A stretch of 64,000 nucleotides of DNA from Salvelinus alpinus (lineage: Eukaryota > Chordata > Actinopteri > Salmoniformes > Salmonidae), in NCBI RefSeq assembly GCF_045679555.1, contig NC_092091.1, forward strand, positions 79,624,144-79,688,143. Direction: 5' to 3'. The translations under genes were made by a program, and so were the position numbers. The notes beneath the pieces are model-generated. The model searched no databases, was not told the origin of the DNA, and saw nothing but the letters and a program-made list of their open reading frames with translations. The first letter of the stretch is position 1. Every line of letters begins with the position of its first letter. Positions 25,401 to 38,800 of this stretch are shown piece after piece.

Positions 25401-28400
25401 CCATGTTGTACCACCCACTGAGACTCCTACCATGTTGTAACGTCCACTGAAACTCCTACCGTGTTGTAACGCCCACTGAGACTCCTACCATGTTGTACCG
25501 CCCACTGAGATTCCTACCATGTTGTACCGCCCACTGAGACTCCTACCATGTTGTACCGCCCACTGAGACTCCTACCATGTTGTAACGCCCACTGAGACTT
25601 CTACCATGTTGTACCGCCCACTGAGACTCCTACCATGTTGTACCGCCCACTGAGACTCCTACCATGTTGTACCGCCCACTGAGACTCCTACCATGTTGTA
25701 CCGCCCACTGAGACTTCTACCATGTTGTACCGCCCACTGAGACTCCTACCATGTTGTACCGCCCACTGAGACTCCTACCATGTTGTACCGCCCACTGAGA
25801 CTCCTACCATGTTGTACCGCCCACTGAGACTCCTACCATGTTGTAACGCCCACTGAGACTCCTACCATGTTGTACCGCCCACTGAGATTCCTACCATGTT
25901 GTAACGCCCACTGAGACTCCTACCATGTTGTACCGCCCACTGAGAGTCCTACCATGTTGTACCGCCCACTGAGACTCCTACCATGTTGTAACGCCCACTG
26001 AGACTCCTACCATGTTGTAACGCCCACTGAGACTCCTACCATGTTGTACCGCCCACTGAGACTCCTACCATGTTGTACCGCCCACTGAGACTCCTACCAT
26101 GTTGTACCGCCCACTGAGAGTCCTACCATGTTGTACCGCCCACTGAGACTCCTACCATGTTGTAACGCCCACTGAGACTCCTACCATGTTGTACCGCCCA
26201 CTGAGACTCCTACCATGTTGTAACGCCCACTGAGACTCCTACCATGTTGTAACGCCCACTGAGACTCCTACCATGTTGTACCGCCCACTGAGACTCCTAC
26301 CATGTTGTACCGCCCACTGAGACTCCTACCATGTTGTACCGCCCACTGAGACTCCTACCATGTTGTACCGCCCACTGAGACTCCTACCATGTTGTAACGC
26401 CCACTGAGACTCCTACCATGTTGTAACGCCCACTGAGACTCCTACCATGTTGTACCGCCCACTGAGACTCCTACCATGTTGTACCGCCCACTGAGACTCC
26501 TACCATGTTGTACCGCCCACTGAGACTCCTACCATGTTGTACCGCCCACTGAGACTCCTACCATGTTGTAACGCCCACTGAGACTCCTACCATGTTGTAC
26601 CGCCCACTAAGACTCCTACCATGTTGTACCGCCCACTGAGACTCCTACCATGTTGTAACGCCCACTGAGACTCCTACCATGTTGTACCGCCCACTAAGAC
26701 TCCTACCATGTTGTACCGCCCACTGAGACTCCTACCGTGTTGTAACGCCCACTGAGACTCCTACCGTGTTGTAACGCCCACTGAGACTCCTACCGTGTTG
26801 TACCGCCCACTAAGACTCCTACCATGTTGTACCACCCACTGAGACTCCTACCATGTTGTACCACCCACTGAGACTCCTACCATGTTGTAACGCCCACTGA
26901 GACTCCTACCATGTTGTACCGCCCACTGAGACTCCTACCATGTTGTACCGCCCACTGAGACTCCTACCATGTTGTACCGCCCACTGAGACTCCTACCATG
27001 TTGTACCGCCCACTGAGACTCCTACCATGTTGTACCGCCCACTGAGACTCCTACCATGTTGTAACGCCCACTGAGACTCCTACCATGTTGTACCGCCCAC
27101 TGAGACTCCTACCATGTTGTAACGCCCACTGAGACTCCTACCATGTTGTACCGCCCACTGAGACTCCTACCATGTTGTAACGCCCACTGAGACTCCTACC
27201 ATGTTGTAACGCCCACTGAGACTCCTACCATGTTGTACCGCCCACTAAGACTCCTACCATGTTGTACCGCCCACTGAGACTCCTACCATGTTGTACCGCC
27301 CACTGAGACTCCTACCATGTTGTAACGCCCACTGAGACTCCTACCATGTTGTAACGCCCACTGAGACTCCTACCATGTTGTAACGTCCACTGAGACTCCT
27401 ACCATGTTGTAACACCCACTGAGACTCCTACCATGTTGTACCGCCCACTGAGACTCCTACCATGTTGTAACACCCACTGAGACTCCTACCATGTTGTAAC
27501 GCCCACTGAGACTCCACTGAGACTCCTACCATGTTGTAACGCCCACTGAGTCTCCTACCATGTTGTACCGCCCACTGAGACTCCTACCATGTTGTACCGC
27601 CCACTGAGACTCCTACCATGTTGTAACGCCCACTGAGACTCCTACCATGTTGTACCGCCCACTGAGACTCCTACCATGTTGTAACGCCCACTGAGACTCC
27701 TACCGTGTTGTAACGCCCACTGTGACTCCTACCGTGTTGTAACGCCCACTGTGACTCCTACCGTGTTGTAACGCCCACTGAGACTCCTACCATGTTGTAC
27801 CGCCCACTGAGACTCCTACCATGTTGTAACACCCACTGAGATTCCTACCATGTTGTAACGCCCACTGAGACTCCTACCATGTTGTAACGCCCACTGAGAC
27901 TCCTACCATGTTGTACCACCCACTGAGACTCCTACCATGTTGTACCACCCACTGAGACTCCTACCAGGTTGTACCGCCCACTGAGAGTCCCACCATGTTG
28001 TAATGCCCACTGAGACTCCTACCATGTTGTAATGCCCACTGAGACTCCTACCATGTTGTACCACCCACTGAGACTCCTACCATGTTGTACCACCCACTGA
28101 GACTCCTACCATGTTGTACCACCCACTGAGACTCCTACCATGTTGTAACGTCCACTGAAACTCCTACCGTGTTGTAACGCCCACTGAGACTCCTACCATG
28201 TTGTACCGCCCACTGAGATTCCTACCATGTTGTACCGCCCACTGAGACTCCTACCATGTTGTACCGCCCACTGAGACTCCTACCATGTTGTTCCGCCCAC
28301 TGAGACTCCTACCATGTTGTACCGCCCACTGAGGCTCCTACCATGTTGTACCACCCACTGAAACTCCTACCATGTTGTACCGCCCACTGAGACTCCTACC

Positions 28401-31400
28401 ATGTTGTACCGCCCACTGAGACTCCTACCATGTTGTACCGCCCACTGAGACTCCTACCGTGTTGTAACGTCCACCGAGACTCCTACCATGTTGTAATGCC
28501 CACAGACTCCTACCATGTTGTAATGCCCACAGAATCCTACCATGTTGTACCACCCACTGAGACTCCTACCATGTTGTAACGTCCACTGAAACTCCTACCA
28601 TGTTGTACCACCCACTGAGACTCCTACCATGTTGTACCACCCACTGAGACTCCTACCAGGTTGTACCGCCCACTGAGAGTCCCACCATGTTGTAATGCCC
28701 ACTGAGACTCCTACCATGTTGTAATGCCCACTGAGACTCCTACCATGTTGTACCACCCACTGAGACTCCTACCATGTTGTACCACCCACTGAGACTCCTA
28801 CCATGTTGTACCACCCACTGAGACTCCTACCATGTTGTAACGTCCACTGAAACTCCTACCGTGTTGTAACGCCCACTGATACTCCTACCATGTTGTACCG
28901 CCCACTGAGATTCCTACCATGTTGTACCGCCCACTGAGACTCCTACCATGTTGTACCGCCCACTGAGACTCCTACCATGTTGTTCCGCCCACTGAGACTT
29001 CTACCATGTTGTACCGCCCACTGAGGCTCCTACCATGTTGTACCACCCACTGAAACTCCTACCATGTTGTACCGCCCACTGAGACTCCTACCATGTTGTA
29101 CCGCCCACTGAGACTCCTACCATGTTGTACCGCCCACTGAGACTCCTACCGTGTTGTAACGTCCACCGAGACTCCTACCATGTTGTAATGCCCACAGACT
29201 CCTACCATGTTGTAATGCCCACAGAATCCTACCATGTTGTACCACCCACTGAGACTCCTACCATGTTGTAATGCCCACTGAGACTCCTACCATGTTGTAA
29301 CGCCCACTGAGACTCCTACCATGTTGTACCGCCCACTGAGACTCCTACCATGTTGTACCGCCCACTGAGACTCCTACCATGTTGTACCGCCCACTGAGAC
29401 TCCTACCATGTTGTACCGCCCACTGAGACTCCTACCATGTTGTAACGCCCACTGAGACTCCTACCATGTTGTAACGCCCACTGAGACTCCTACCATGTTG
29501 TACCACCCACTGAGACTCCTACCATGTTGTACCGCCCACTGAGACTCCTACCATGTTGTAACGCCCACTGAGACTCCTACCATGTTGTACCGCCCACTGA
29601 GACTCCTACCATGTTGTACCGCCCACTGAGACTCCTACCATGTTGTACCGCGCACTGAGACTCCTACCATGTTGTACCGCCCACTGAGACTCCTACCATG
29701 TTGTACCGCCCACTGAGACTTCTACCATGTTGTAACGCCCACTGAGACTCCTACCATGTTGTAACGCCCACTGAGACTCCTACCATGTTGTACCGCCCAC
29801 TGAGACTCCTACCATGTTGTAACGCCCACTGAGACTCCTACCATGTTGTACCGCCCACTGAGACTCCTACCATGTTGTAACGTCCACTGAAACTCCTACC
29901 GTGTTGTAACGCCCACTGAGACTCCTACCATGTTGTACCGCCCACTGAGACTCCTACCATGTTGTAACGCCCACTGAGACTCCTACCATGTTGTACCGCC
30001 CACTGAGATTCCTACCATGTTGTACCGCCCACTGAGACTCCTACCATGTTGTACCGCCCACTGAGACTCCTACCATGTTGTTCCGCCCACTGAGACTCCT
30101 ACCATGTTGTACCGCCCACTGAGGCTCCTACCATGTTGTACCACCCACTGAAACTCCTACCATGTTGTACCGCCCACTGAGACTCCTACCATGTTGTACC
30201 GCCCACTGAGACTCCTACCATGTTGTACCGCCCACTGAGACTCCTACCGTGTTGTAACGTCCACCGAGACTCCTACCATGTTGTAATGCCCACAGACTCC
30301 TACCATGTTGTAATGCCCACAGAATCCTACCATGTTGTACCACCCACTGAGATTCCTACCATGTTGTAATTCCCACTGAGACTCCTACCATGTTGTAATT
30401 CCCACTGAGACTCCTACCATGTTGTAACGCCCACTGAGACTCCTACCATGTTGTAATGCCCACTGTGACTCCTACCATGTTGTAATGCCCACAGAATCCT
30501 ACCATGTTGTACCACCCACTGAGATTCCTACCATGTTGTAATTCCCACTGAGACTCCTACCATGTTGTAACGTCCACTGAGACTCTTACCGTGTTGTAAC
30601 GCCCACTGAGACTCCTACCATGTTGTACCGCCCACTGAGACTCCTACCGTGTTGTAACGCCCACTGAGACTCCTACCGTGTTGTAACACCCACTGAGACT
30701 CCTACCATGTTGTAACGCCCACTGAGACTCCTACCGTGTTGTAACACCCACTGAGACTCCTACCATGTTGTAACACCCACTGAGACTCCTACCATGTTGT
30801 AACGCCCACTGAGACTCCTACCATGTTGTACCGCCCACTGAGACTCCTACCATGTTGTACCGCCCACTGAGACTCCTACCATGTTGTAACGCCCACTGAG
30901 ACTCCTACCATGTTGTAACGCCCACTGAGACTCCTACCATGTTGTACCACCCACTGAGACTCCTACCATGTTGTAACGCCCACTGAGACTCCTACCATGT
31001 TGTACCGCCCACTGAGACTCCTACCATGTTGTACCGCCCACTGAGACTCCTACCATGTTGTAACGCCCACTGAGACTCCTACCATGTTGTAACGCCCACT
31101 GAGACTCCTACCATGTTGTACCACCCACTGAGACTCCTACCGTGTTGTAACGCCCACTGAGACTCCTACCGTGTTGTACCGCCCACTGAGACTCCTACCA
31201 TGTTGTAACACCCACTGAGAGTCCTACCATGTTGTACCAGCCACTGAGACTCCTACCGTGTTGTAACGCCCACTGATACTCCTACCGTGTTGTAACGCCC
31301 ACTGAGACTCCTACCATGTTGTACCGCCCACTGAGACTCCTACCATGTTGTACCGCCCACTGAGATTCCTACCATGTTGTACCGCCCACTGAGACTCCTA

Positions 31401-32347
31401 CCATGTTGTAACGCCCACTGAGACTCCTACCATGTTGTACCGCCCACTGAGACTCCTACCGTGCTGTACCGCCCACTGAGACTCCTACCATGTTGTAACG
31501 CCCACTGAGACTCCTACCATGTTGTAACACCCACTGAGACTCCTACCATGTTGTAACGCCCACTGAGACTCCTACCATGTTGTAACGCCCACTGAGACTC
31601 CTACCATGTTGTAACACCCACTGAGACTCCTACCATGTTGTAACGCCCACTGAGACTCCTACCATGTTGTAACGCCCACTGAGACTCCTACCATGTTGTA
31701 ACACCCACTGAGACTCCTACCATGTTGTAACGCCCACTGAGACTCCTACCGTGCTGTACCGCCCACTGAGACTCCTACCATGTTGTAACACCCACTGAGA
31801 CTCCTACCATGTTGTACCACCCACTGAGATTCCTACCATGTTGTACCGCCCACTGAGACTCCTACCATGTTGTAACGCCCACTGAGACTCCTACCATGTT
31901 GTACCACCCACTGAGACTCCTACCATGTTGTAACACCCACTGTTGTACCACCCACTGAGACTCCTACCATGTTGTAACACCCACTGAGACTCCTACCATG
32001 TTGTAACGCCCACTGAGACTCCTACCATGTTGTAACGCCCACTGAGACTCCTACCATGTTGTAACACCCACTGAGACTCCTACCATGTTGTAACGCCCAC
32101 TGAGACTCCTACCATGTTGTAACGCCCACTGAGACTCCTACCATGTTGTAACACCCACTGAGACTCCTACCATGTTGTAACGCCCACTGAGACTCCTACC
32201 GTGCTGTACCGCCCACTGAGACTCCTACCATGTTGTAACACCCACTGAGACTCCTACCATGTTGTAACGCCCACTGAGACTCCTACCATGTTGTAACGCC
32301 CACTGAGACTCCTACCATGTTGTAACGCCCACTGAGACTCCTACCAT
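22404..32347. repeat. 29-bp satellite, right half (about 343 copies)
   Basis: Same unit, orientation and register as the left half. The rare CTACCTTG variant at 22981 matches one at 10071, and the CTGAGACTCCACTGAG junction recurs at 24769 and 27506. Around 28471, 29163 and 30261 a distinctive cluster (CCACCGAGACTCC, then two CCCACAGA deletions) repeats three times. The array ends at CTACCATTCCTAACGGGG. Confidence 0.98.
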
Positions 32348-32519
32348 TCCTAACGGGGAGGACTGAGTCAAGCATTACACCAGAGTGAAAAGAGTATAAA
32401 CAGATTGTTTTATTATTAGAAGGTCATTAATTGAAACATACTGTACATTTGAAGTGTATTACTCCCATATAAACACGTATTCTGTATATTGTATAACTCT
32501 GTAGTTTTTATGGTACCCA
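32348..32519. other. Unique spacer with a minus-strand polyadenylation signal
   Basis: Short non-repetitive AT-rich piece between two arrays. On the - strand it contains AATAAA (complement of 32409-32414). This is the first such hexamer I found downstream of the apela terminal exon acceptor, so it may end the apela transcript. No coding sequence seen. Confidence 0.45.
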
Positions 32520-35500
32520 GATAGTACTGTGGTATATAGTATAAATGTCTTGGTACTGTGGTATATAGTATACATGTCTTGGTACTGTGATTATATAGTA
32601 TAAATGTCTTGGTACTGTGGTATATAGTATAAATGTCTTGGTACTGTGGTATATAGTATACATGTCTTGGTACTGTGATTATATAGTATAAATGTCTTGG
32701 TACTGTGGTATATAGTATAAATGTCTTGGTACTGTGGTATATAGTATACATGTCTTGGTACTGTGATTATATAGTATAAATGTCTTGGTACTGTGGTATA
32801 TAGTATAAATGTCTTGGTACTGTGGTATATAGTATAAATGTCTTGGTACTGTGGTATATAGTATAAATGTCTTGGTACTGTGGTTTATAGTATAAATGTC
32901 TTGGTACTGTGTTATATAGTATAAATGTCTTGGTACTGTGTTATATAGTATAAATGTATTGGTACTGTGGTTTATAGTATAAATGTCTTGGTACTGTGGT
33001 ATATAGTATAAATGTCTTGGTACTGTGGTATATAGTATAAATGTCTTGGTACTGTGATTATATAGTATAAATGTCTTGGTACTGTGTTATATAGTATAAA
33101 TGTCTTGGTACTGTGATATATAGTATAAATGTCCTGGTACTGTGGTTTATAGTATAAATGTCTTGGTACTGTGGTTTATAGTATAAATGTCTTGGTACTG
33201 TGATTATATAGTATAAATGTCTTGGTACTGTGGTTTATAGTATAAATGTCTTGGTACTGTGATTATATAGTATAAATGTCTTGGTACTGTGGTTTATAGT
33301 ATAAATGTCTTGGTACTGTGGTATATAGTATAAATGTCTTGGTACTGTGGTATATAGTATAAATGTCTTGGTACTGTGATTATATAGTATAAATGTCTTG
33401 GTACTGTGGTTTATAGTATAAATGTCTTGGTACTGTGGTTTATAGTATAAATGTCTTGGTACTGTGGTATATAGTATAAATGTCTTGGTACTGTGGTATA
33501 TAGTATAAATGTCTTGGTACTGTGATTATATAGTATAAATGTCTTGGTACTGTGTTATATAGTATAAATGTCTTGGTACTGTGATATATAGTATAAATGT
33601 CCTGGTACTGTGATATATAGTATAAATGTCCTGGTACTGTGGTATATAGTATAAATGTCTTGGTACTGTGATTATATAGTATAAATGTCTTGGTACTGTG
33701 ATTATATAGTATAAATGTCTTGGTACTGTGATATATAGTATAAATGTCCAAGTACTGTGGTTTATAGTATAAATGTCTTGGTACTGTGGTTATATAGTAT
33801 AATGTCTTGGTACTGTGGTATATAGTATAAATGTCTTGGTACTGTGGTATATAGTATAAATGTCTTGGTACTGTGGTATATAGTATAAATGTCTTGCTAC
33901 TGTGGTTTATAGTATAAATGTCTTGGTACTGTGATTATATAGTATAAATGTCTTGGTACTGTGGTATATAGTATAAATGTCCTGGTACTGTCGTATATAG
34001 TATAAATGTCTTGGTACTGTGGTTTATAGTATAAATGTCTTGGTACTGTGATATATAGTATAAATGTCCTGGTACTGTGGTATATAGTATAAATGTCTTG
34101 GTACTGTGGTATATAGTATAAATGTCTTGGTACTGTGATTATATAGTATAAATGTCTTGGTACTGTGGTATATAGTATAAATGTCCTGGTACTGTGGTAT
34201 ATAGTATAAATGTCTTGGTACTGTGATTATATAGTATAAATGTCTTGGTACTGTGATTATATAGTATAAATGTCTTGGTACTGTGATTATATAGTATAAA
34301 TGTCTTGGTACTGTGGTATATAGTATAAATGTCCTGGTACTGTGGTATATAGTATAAATGTCTTGGTACTGTGGTTTATAGTATAAATGTCTTGGTACTG
34401 TGATATATAGTATAAATGTCTTGGTACTGTGATTATATAGTATAAATGTCTTGGTACTGTGATATATAGTATAAATGTCCAAGTACTGTGGTTTATAGTA
34501 TAAATGTCTTGGTACTGTGGTTATATAGTATAATGTCTTGGTACTGTGGTATATAGTATAAATGTCTTGGTACTGTGGTATATAGTATAAATGTCTTGGT
34601 ACTGTGGTATATAGTATAAATGTCTTGCTACTGTGGTTTATAGTATAAATGTCTTGGTACTGTGATTATATAGTATAAATGTCTTGGTACTGTGGTATAT
34701 AGTATAAATGTCCTGGTACTGTCGTATATAGTATAAATGTCTTGGTACTGTGGTTTATAGTATAAATGTCTTGGTACTGTGATATATAGTATAAATGTCC
34801 TGGTACTGTGGTATATAGTATAAATGTCTTGGTACTGTGGTATATAGTATAAATGTCTTGGTACTGTGATTATATAGTATAAATGTCTTGGTACTGTGGT
34901 ATATAGTATAAATGTCCTGGTACTGTGGTATATAGTATAAATGTCTTGGTACTGTGATTATATAGTATAAATGTCTTGGTACTGTGATTATATAGTATAA
35001 ATGTCTTGGTACTGTGATTATATAGTATAAATGTCTTGGTACTGTGGTATATAGTATAAATGTCCTGGTACTGTGGTATATAGTATAAATGTCTTGGTAC
35101 TGTGGTTTATAGTATAAATGTCTTGGTACTGTGATATATAGTATAAATGTCCTGGTACTGTGGTATATAGTGTAAATGTCTTGGTACTGTGGTAGATAGT
35201 ATACATGTCTTGGTACTGTGGTATATAGTATAAATGTCTTGGTACTGTGGTATATAGTATAAATGTCTTGGTACTGTGGTATATAGTATAAATGTCTTGG
35301 TACTGTGGTATATAGTATAAATGTCTTGGTACTGTGGTATATAGTGTAAATGTCTTGGTACTGTGGTATATAGTATACATGTCTTGGTACTGTGGTATAT
35401 AGTATAAATGTCTTGGTACTGTGGTATATAGTATAAATGTCTTGGTACTGTGGTTTATAGTATAAATGTCTTGGTACTGTGGTATATAGTATAAATGTCT

Positions 35501-35560
35501 TGGTACTGTGGTATATAGTATAAATGTCCTGGTACCGTGATTATAAAGTATATATGTATT
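32520..35560. repeat. Second, unrelated 29-bp minisatellite (about 104 copies)
   Basis: Unit GGTACTGTGGTATATAGTAT then AAATGTCTT, with 28-, 29- and 30-bp variants (GGTTTATAG, GATTATATAG). A higher-order duplication of 731 bp is visible: rare variants GTCCAAGTACTG (33747 and 34478) and TGTCGTATA (33990 and 34721) recur at that spacing. The minus-strand ORFs here are repeat translations. It may be transcribed within the apela 3'UTR. Confidence 0.97.
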
Positions 35561-35568
35561 GGTACCCA

Positions 35569-35851
35569 GATAGATAGCGGTGGTATGTACATGAAGTAAT
35601 GTGATGTGAGCAGGCAGGCAGGTAGCCCAGTGACTCCAGTCCAGGTCTATTCAACAGCAGCAGCAGTAGTCCTCTCTCTCCTCTCTACCCAAACGCCCGG
35701 TCTCAGTGTTCAGTCCTTCAGCGCTGTGTCTCTTGTCCACAGGTGTGTCCCCACAGGTGTGTGTGGTGTCCTGTGGGGGAAGAGGAGGGTGAGGATGTCA
35801 CAGAGCTTCTCCTCTTCTCTCTCTTGACCTCCATGTTCAGTCTGTTACCTC
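35569..35851 (-). other. apela: Probable apela 3'UTR exon
   Basis: On the - strand, TTCTCTCTGTTTAG ending at 35852 is a convincing splice acceptor directly downstream of a long AG-free tract, followed by non-repetitive sequence beginning GAGGTAACAGACTG. The apela stop codon is already in the previous exon, one base before its donor, so this exon would be entirely untranslated; vertebrate apela genes are known for a long 3'UTR in the last exon. An open frame of about 40 codons exists (NMEVKREKRRSSVTS...) but would need a different upstream exon. The 3' end is unknown; the next AATAAA on this strand is near 32409. Confidence 0.55.
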
Positions 35852-35857
35852 CTAAAC

Positions 35858-38800
35858 AGAGAGAACACAGTGTCATGGGTCAGGCAGAGAGAACGTAGTG
35901 TTATGGGTCAGGCAGAGAGAACGTAGACAGTGTTATGGGTCAGGCAGAGAGAACGTAGACAGTGTTATGGGTCAGGCAGAGAGAACGTAGACAGTGTTAT
36001 GGGTCAGGCAGAGAGAACGTAGACAGTGTTATGGGTCAGGCAGAGAGAACGTAGACAGTGTTATGGGTCAGGCAGAGAGAACGTAGTGTTATGGGTCAGG
36101 CAGAGAGAACGTAGTGTTATGGGTCAGGCAGAGAGAACGTAGACAGTGTTATGGGTCAGGCAGAGAGAACGTAGACAGTGTCATGGGTCAGGCAGAGAGA
36201 ACGTAGACAGTGTTATGGGTCAGGCAGAGAGAACGTAGACAGTGTTATGGGTCAGGCAGAGAGAACGTAGACAGTGTTATGGGTCAGGCAGAGAGAACGT
36301 AGACAGTGTTATGGGTCAGGCAGAGAGAACGTAGACAGTGTTATGGGTCAGGCAGAGAGAACGTAGACAGTGTTATGGGTCAGGCAGAGAGAACGTAGAC
36401 AGTGTTATGGGTCAGGCAGAGAGAACGTAGACAGTGTTATGGGTCAGGCAGAGAGAACGTAGACAGTGTTATGGGTCAGGCAGAGAGAACGTAGACAGTG
36501 TTATGGGTCAGGCAGAGAGAACGTAGACAGTGTTATGGGTCAGGCAGAGAGAACGTAGACAGTGTCATGGGTCAGGCAGAGAGAACGTAGACAGTGTTAT
36601 GGGTCAGGCAGAGAGAACGTAGACAGTGTTATGGGTCAGGCAGAGAGAACGTAGACAGTGTTATGGGTCAGGCAGAGAGAACGTAGACAGTGTTATGGGT
36701 CAGGCAGAGAGAACGTAGACAGTGTTATGGGTCAGGCAGAGAGAACGTAGACAGTGTTATGGGTCAGGCAGAGAGAACGCAGTGTCATGGGTCAGGCAGA
36801 GAGAACGTAGTGTTATGGGTCAGGCAGAGAGAACGCAGTGTCATGGGTCAGGCAGAGAGAACGTAGACAGTGTTATGGGTCAGGCAGAGAGAACGTAGAC
36901 AGTGTCATGGGTCAGGCAGAGAGAACGTAGTGTTATGGGTCAGGCAGAGAGAACGTAGTGTCATGGGTCAGGCAGAGAGAACGTAGTGTTATGGGTCAGG
37001 CAGAGAGAACGTAGACAGTGTTATGGGTCAGGCAGAGAGAACGTAGTGTTATGGGTCAGGCAGAGAGAACGTAGACAGTGTTATGGATCAGGCAGAGAGA
37101 ACGTAGACAGTGTTATGGGTCAGGCAGAGAGAACGTAGTGTTATGGGTCAGGCAGAGAGAACGTAGTGTTATGGGTCAGGCAGAGAGAACGTAGACAGTG
37201 TCATGGGTCAGGCAGAGAGAACGTAGACAGTGTTATGGGTCAGGCAGAGAGAACGTAGACAGTGTTATGGATCAGGCAGAGAGAACGTATACAGTGTCAT
37301 GGGTCAGGCAGAGAGAACGTAGACAGTGTTATGGGTCAGGCAGAGAGAACGTAGTGTTATGGGTCAGACAGAGAGAACGTAGACAGTGTTATGGGTCAGG
37401 CAGAGAGAACGTGGTGTTATGGGTCAGGCAGAGAGAACGTAGACAGTGTTATGGGTCAGGCAGAGAGAACGTAGACAGTGTTATGGGTCAGACAGAGAGA
37501 ACGTAGACAGTGTTATGGGTCAGGCAGAGAGAACGTAGACAGTGTTATGGGTCAGACAGAGAGAACGTAGACAGTGTTATGGGTCAGGCAGAGAGAACGT
37601 AGACAGTGTTATGGGTCAGGCAGAGAGAACGTAGACAGTGTTATGGGTCAGACAGAGAGAACGTAGACAGTGTTATGGGTCAGGCAGAGAGAACGTAGAC
37701 AGTGTTATGGGTCAGGCAGAGAGAACGTAGACAGTGTTATGGGTCAGGCAGAGAGAACGTAGACAGTGTCATGGGTCAGGCAGAGAGAACGTAGACAGTG
37801 TCATGGGTCAGGCAGAGAGAACGTAGACAGTGTTATGGGTCAGGCAGAGAGAACGTAGACAGTGTTATGGGTCAGGCAGAGAGAACGTAGACAGTGTTAT
37901 GGGTCAGGCAGAGAGAACGTAGACAGTGTCATGGGTCAGGCAGAGAGAACGTAGACAGTGTTATGGGTCAGGCAGAGAGAACGTAGACAGTGTTATGGGT
38001 CAGACAGAGAGAACGTAGACAGTGTTATGGGTCAGGCAGAGAGAACGTAGACAGTGTTATGGGTCAGGCAGAGAGAACGTAGACAGTGTCATGGGTCAGG
38101 CAGAGAGAACGTAGACAGTGTTATGGGTCAGGCAGAGAGAACGTAGACAGTGTTATGGGTCAGGCAGAGAGAACGTAGACAGTGTTATGGGTCAGGCAGA
38201 GAGAACGTAGACAGTGTCATGGGTCAGGCAGAGAGAACGTAGACAGTGTTATGGGTCAGGCAGAGAGAACGTAGACAGTGTTATGGGTCAGGCAGAGAGA
38301 ACACAGTGTTATGGGTCAGGCAGAGAGAACGTAGACAGTGTTATGGGTCAGGCAGAGAGAACGTAGACAGTGTCATGGGTCAGGCAGAGAGAACGTAGAC
38401 AGTGTCATGGGTCAGGCAGAGAGAACGTAGACAGTGTTATGGGTCAGGCAGAGAGAACGTAGACCGTGTTATGGGTCAGGCAGAGAGAACACAGTGTTAT
38501 GGGTCAGGCAGAGAGAACACAGTGTCGTGGGTCAGGCAGAGAGAACGTGGTGTTATGGGTCAGGCAGAGAGAACGTAGACAGTGTTATGGGTCAGGCAGA
38601 GAGAACGTAGACAGTGTTATGGGTCAGGCAGAGAGAACGTAGACAGTGTTATGGGTCAGGCAGAGAGATCGTAGACAGTGTTATGGGTCAGGCAGAGAGA
38701 ACGTAGACAGTGTTATGGGTCAGGCAGAGAGAACGTAGACAGTGTTATGGGTCAGGCAGAGAGAACGTAGTGTTATGGGTCAGGCAGAGAGAACGTAGAC

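Noticed and set aside
3357-32347. CRISPR-like array, because of the 29-bp unit
   Set aside because: Units are contiguous with no spacers, and the context is eukaryotic with spliced genes and Tc1 elements.
35735-35851. Coding C-terminal exon (frame NMEVKREKRRSSVTSSPSSS) on the - strand
   Set aside because: The apela stop codon lies in the preceding exon, so this frame is not reached; serine/arginine-rich frames are easily produced by the base composition. Kept as probable 3'UTR.
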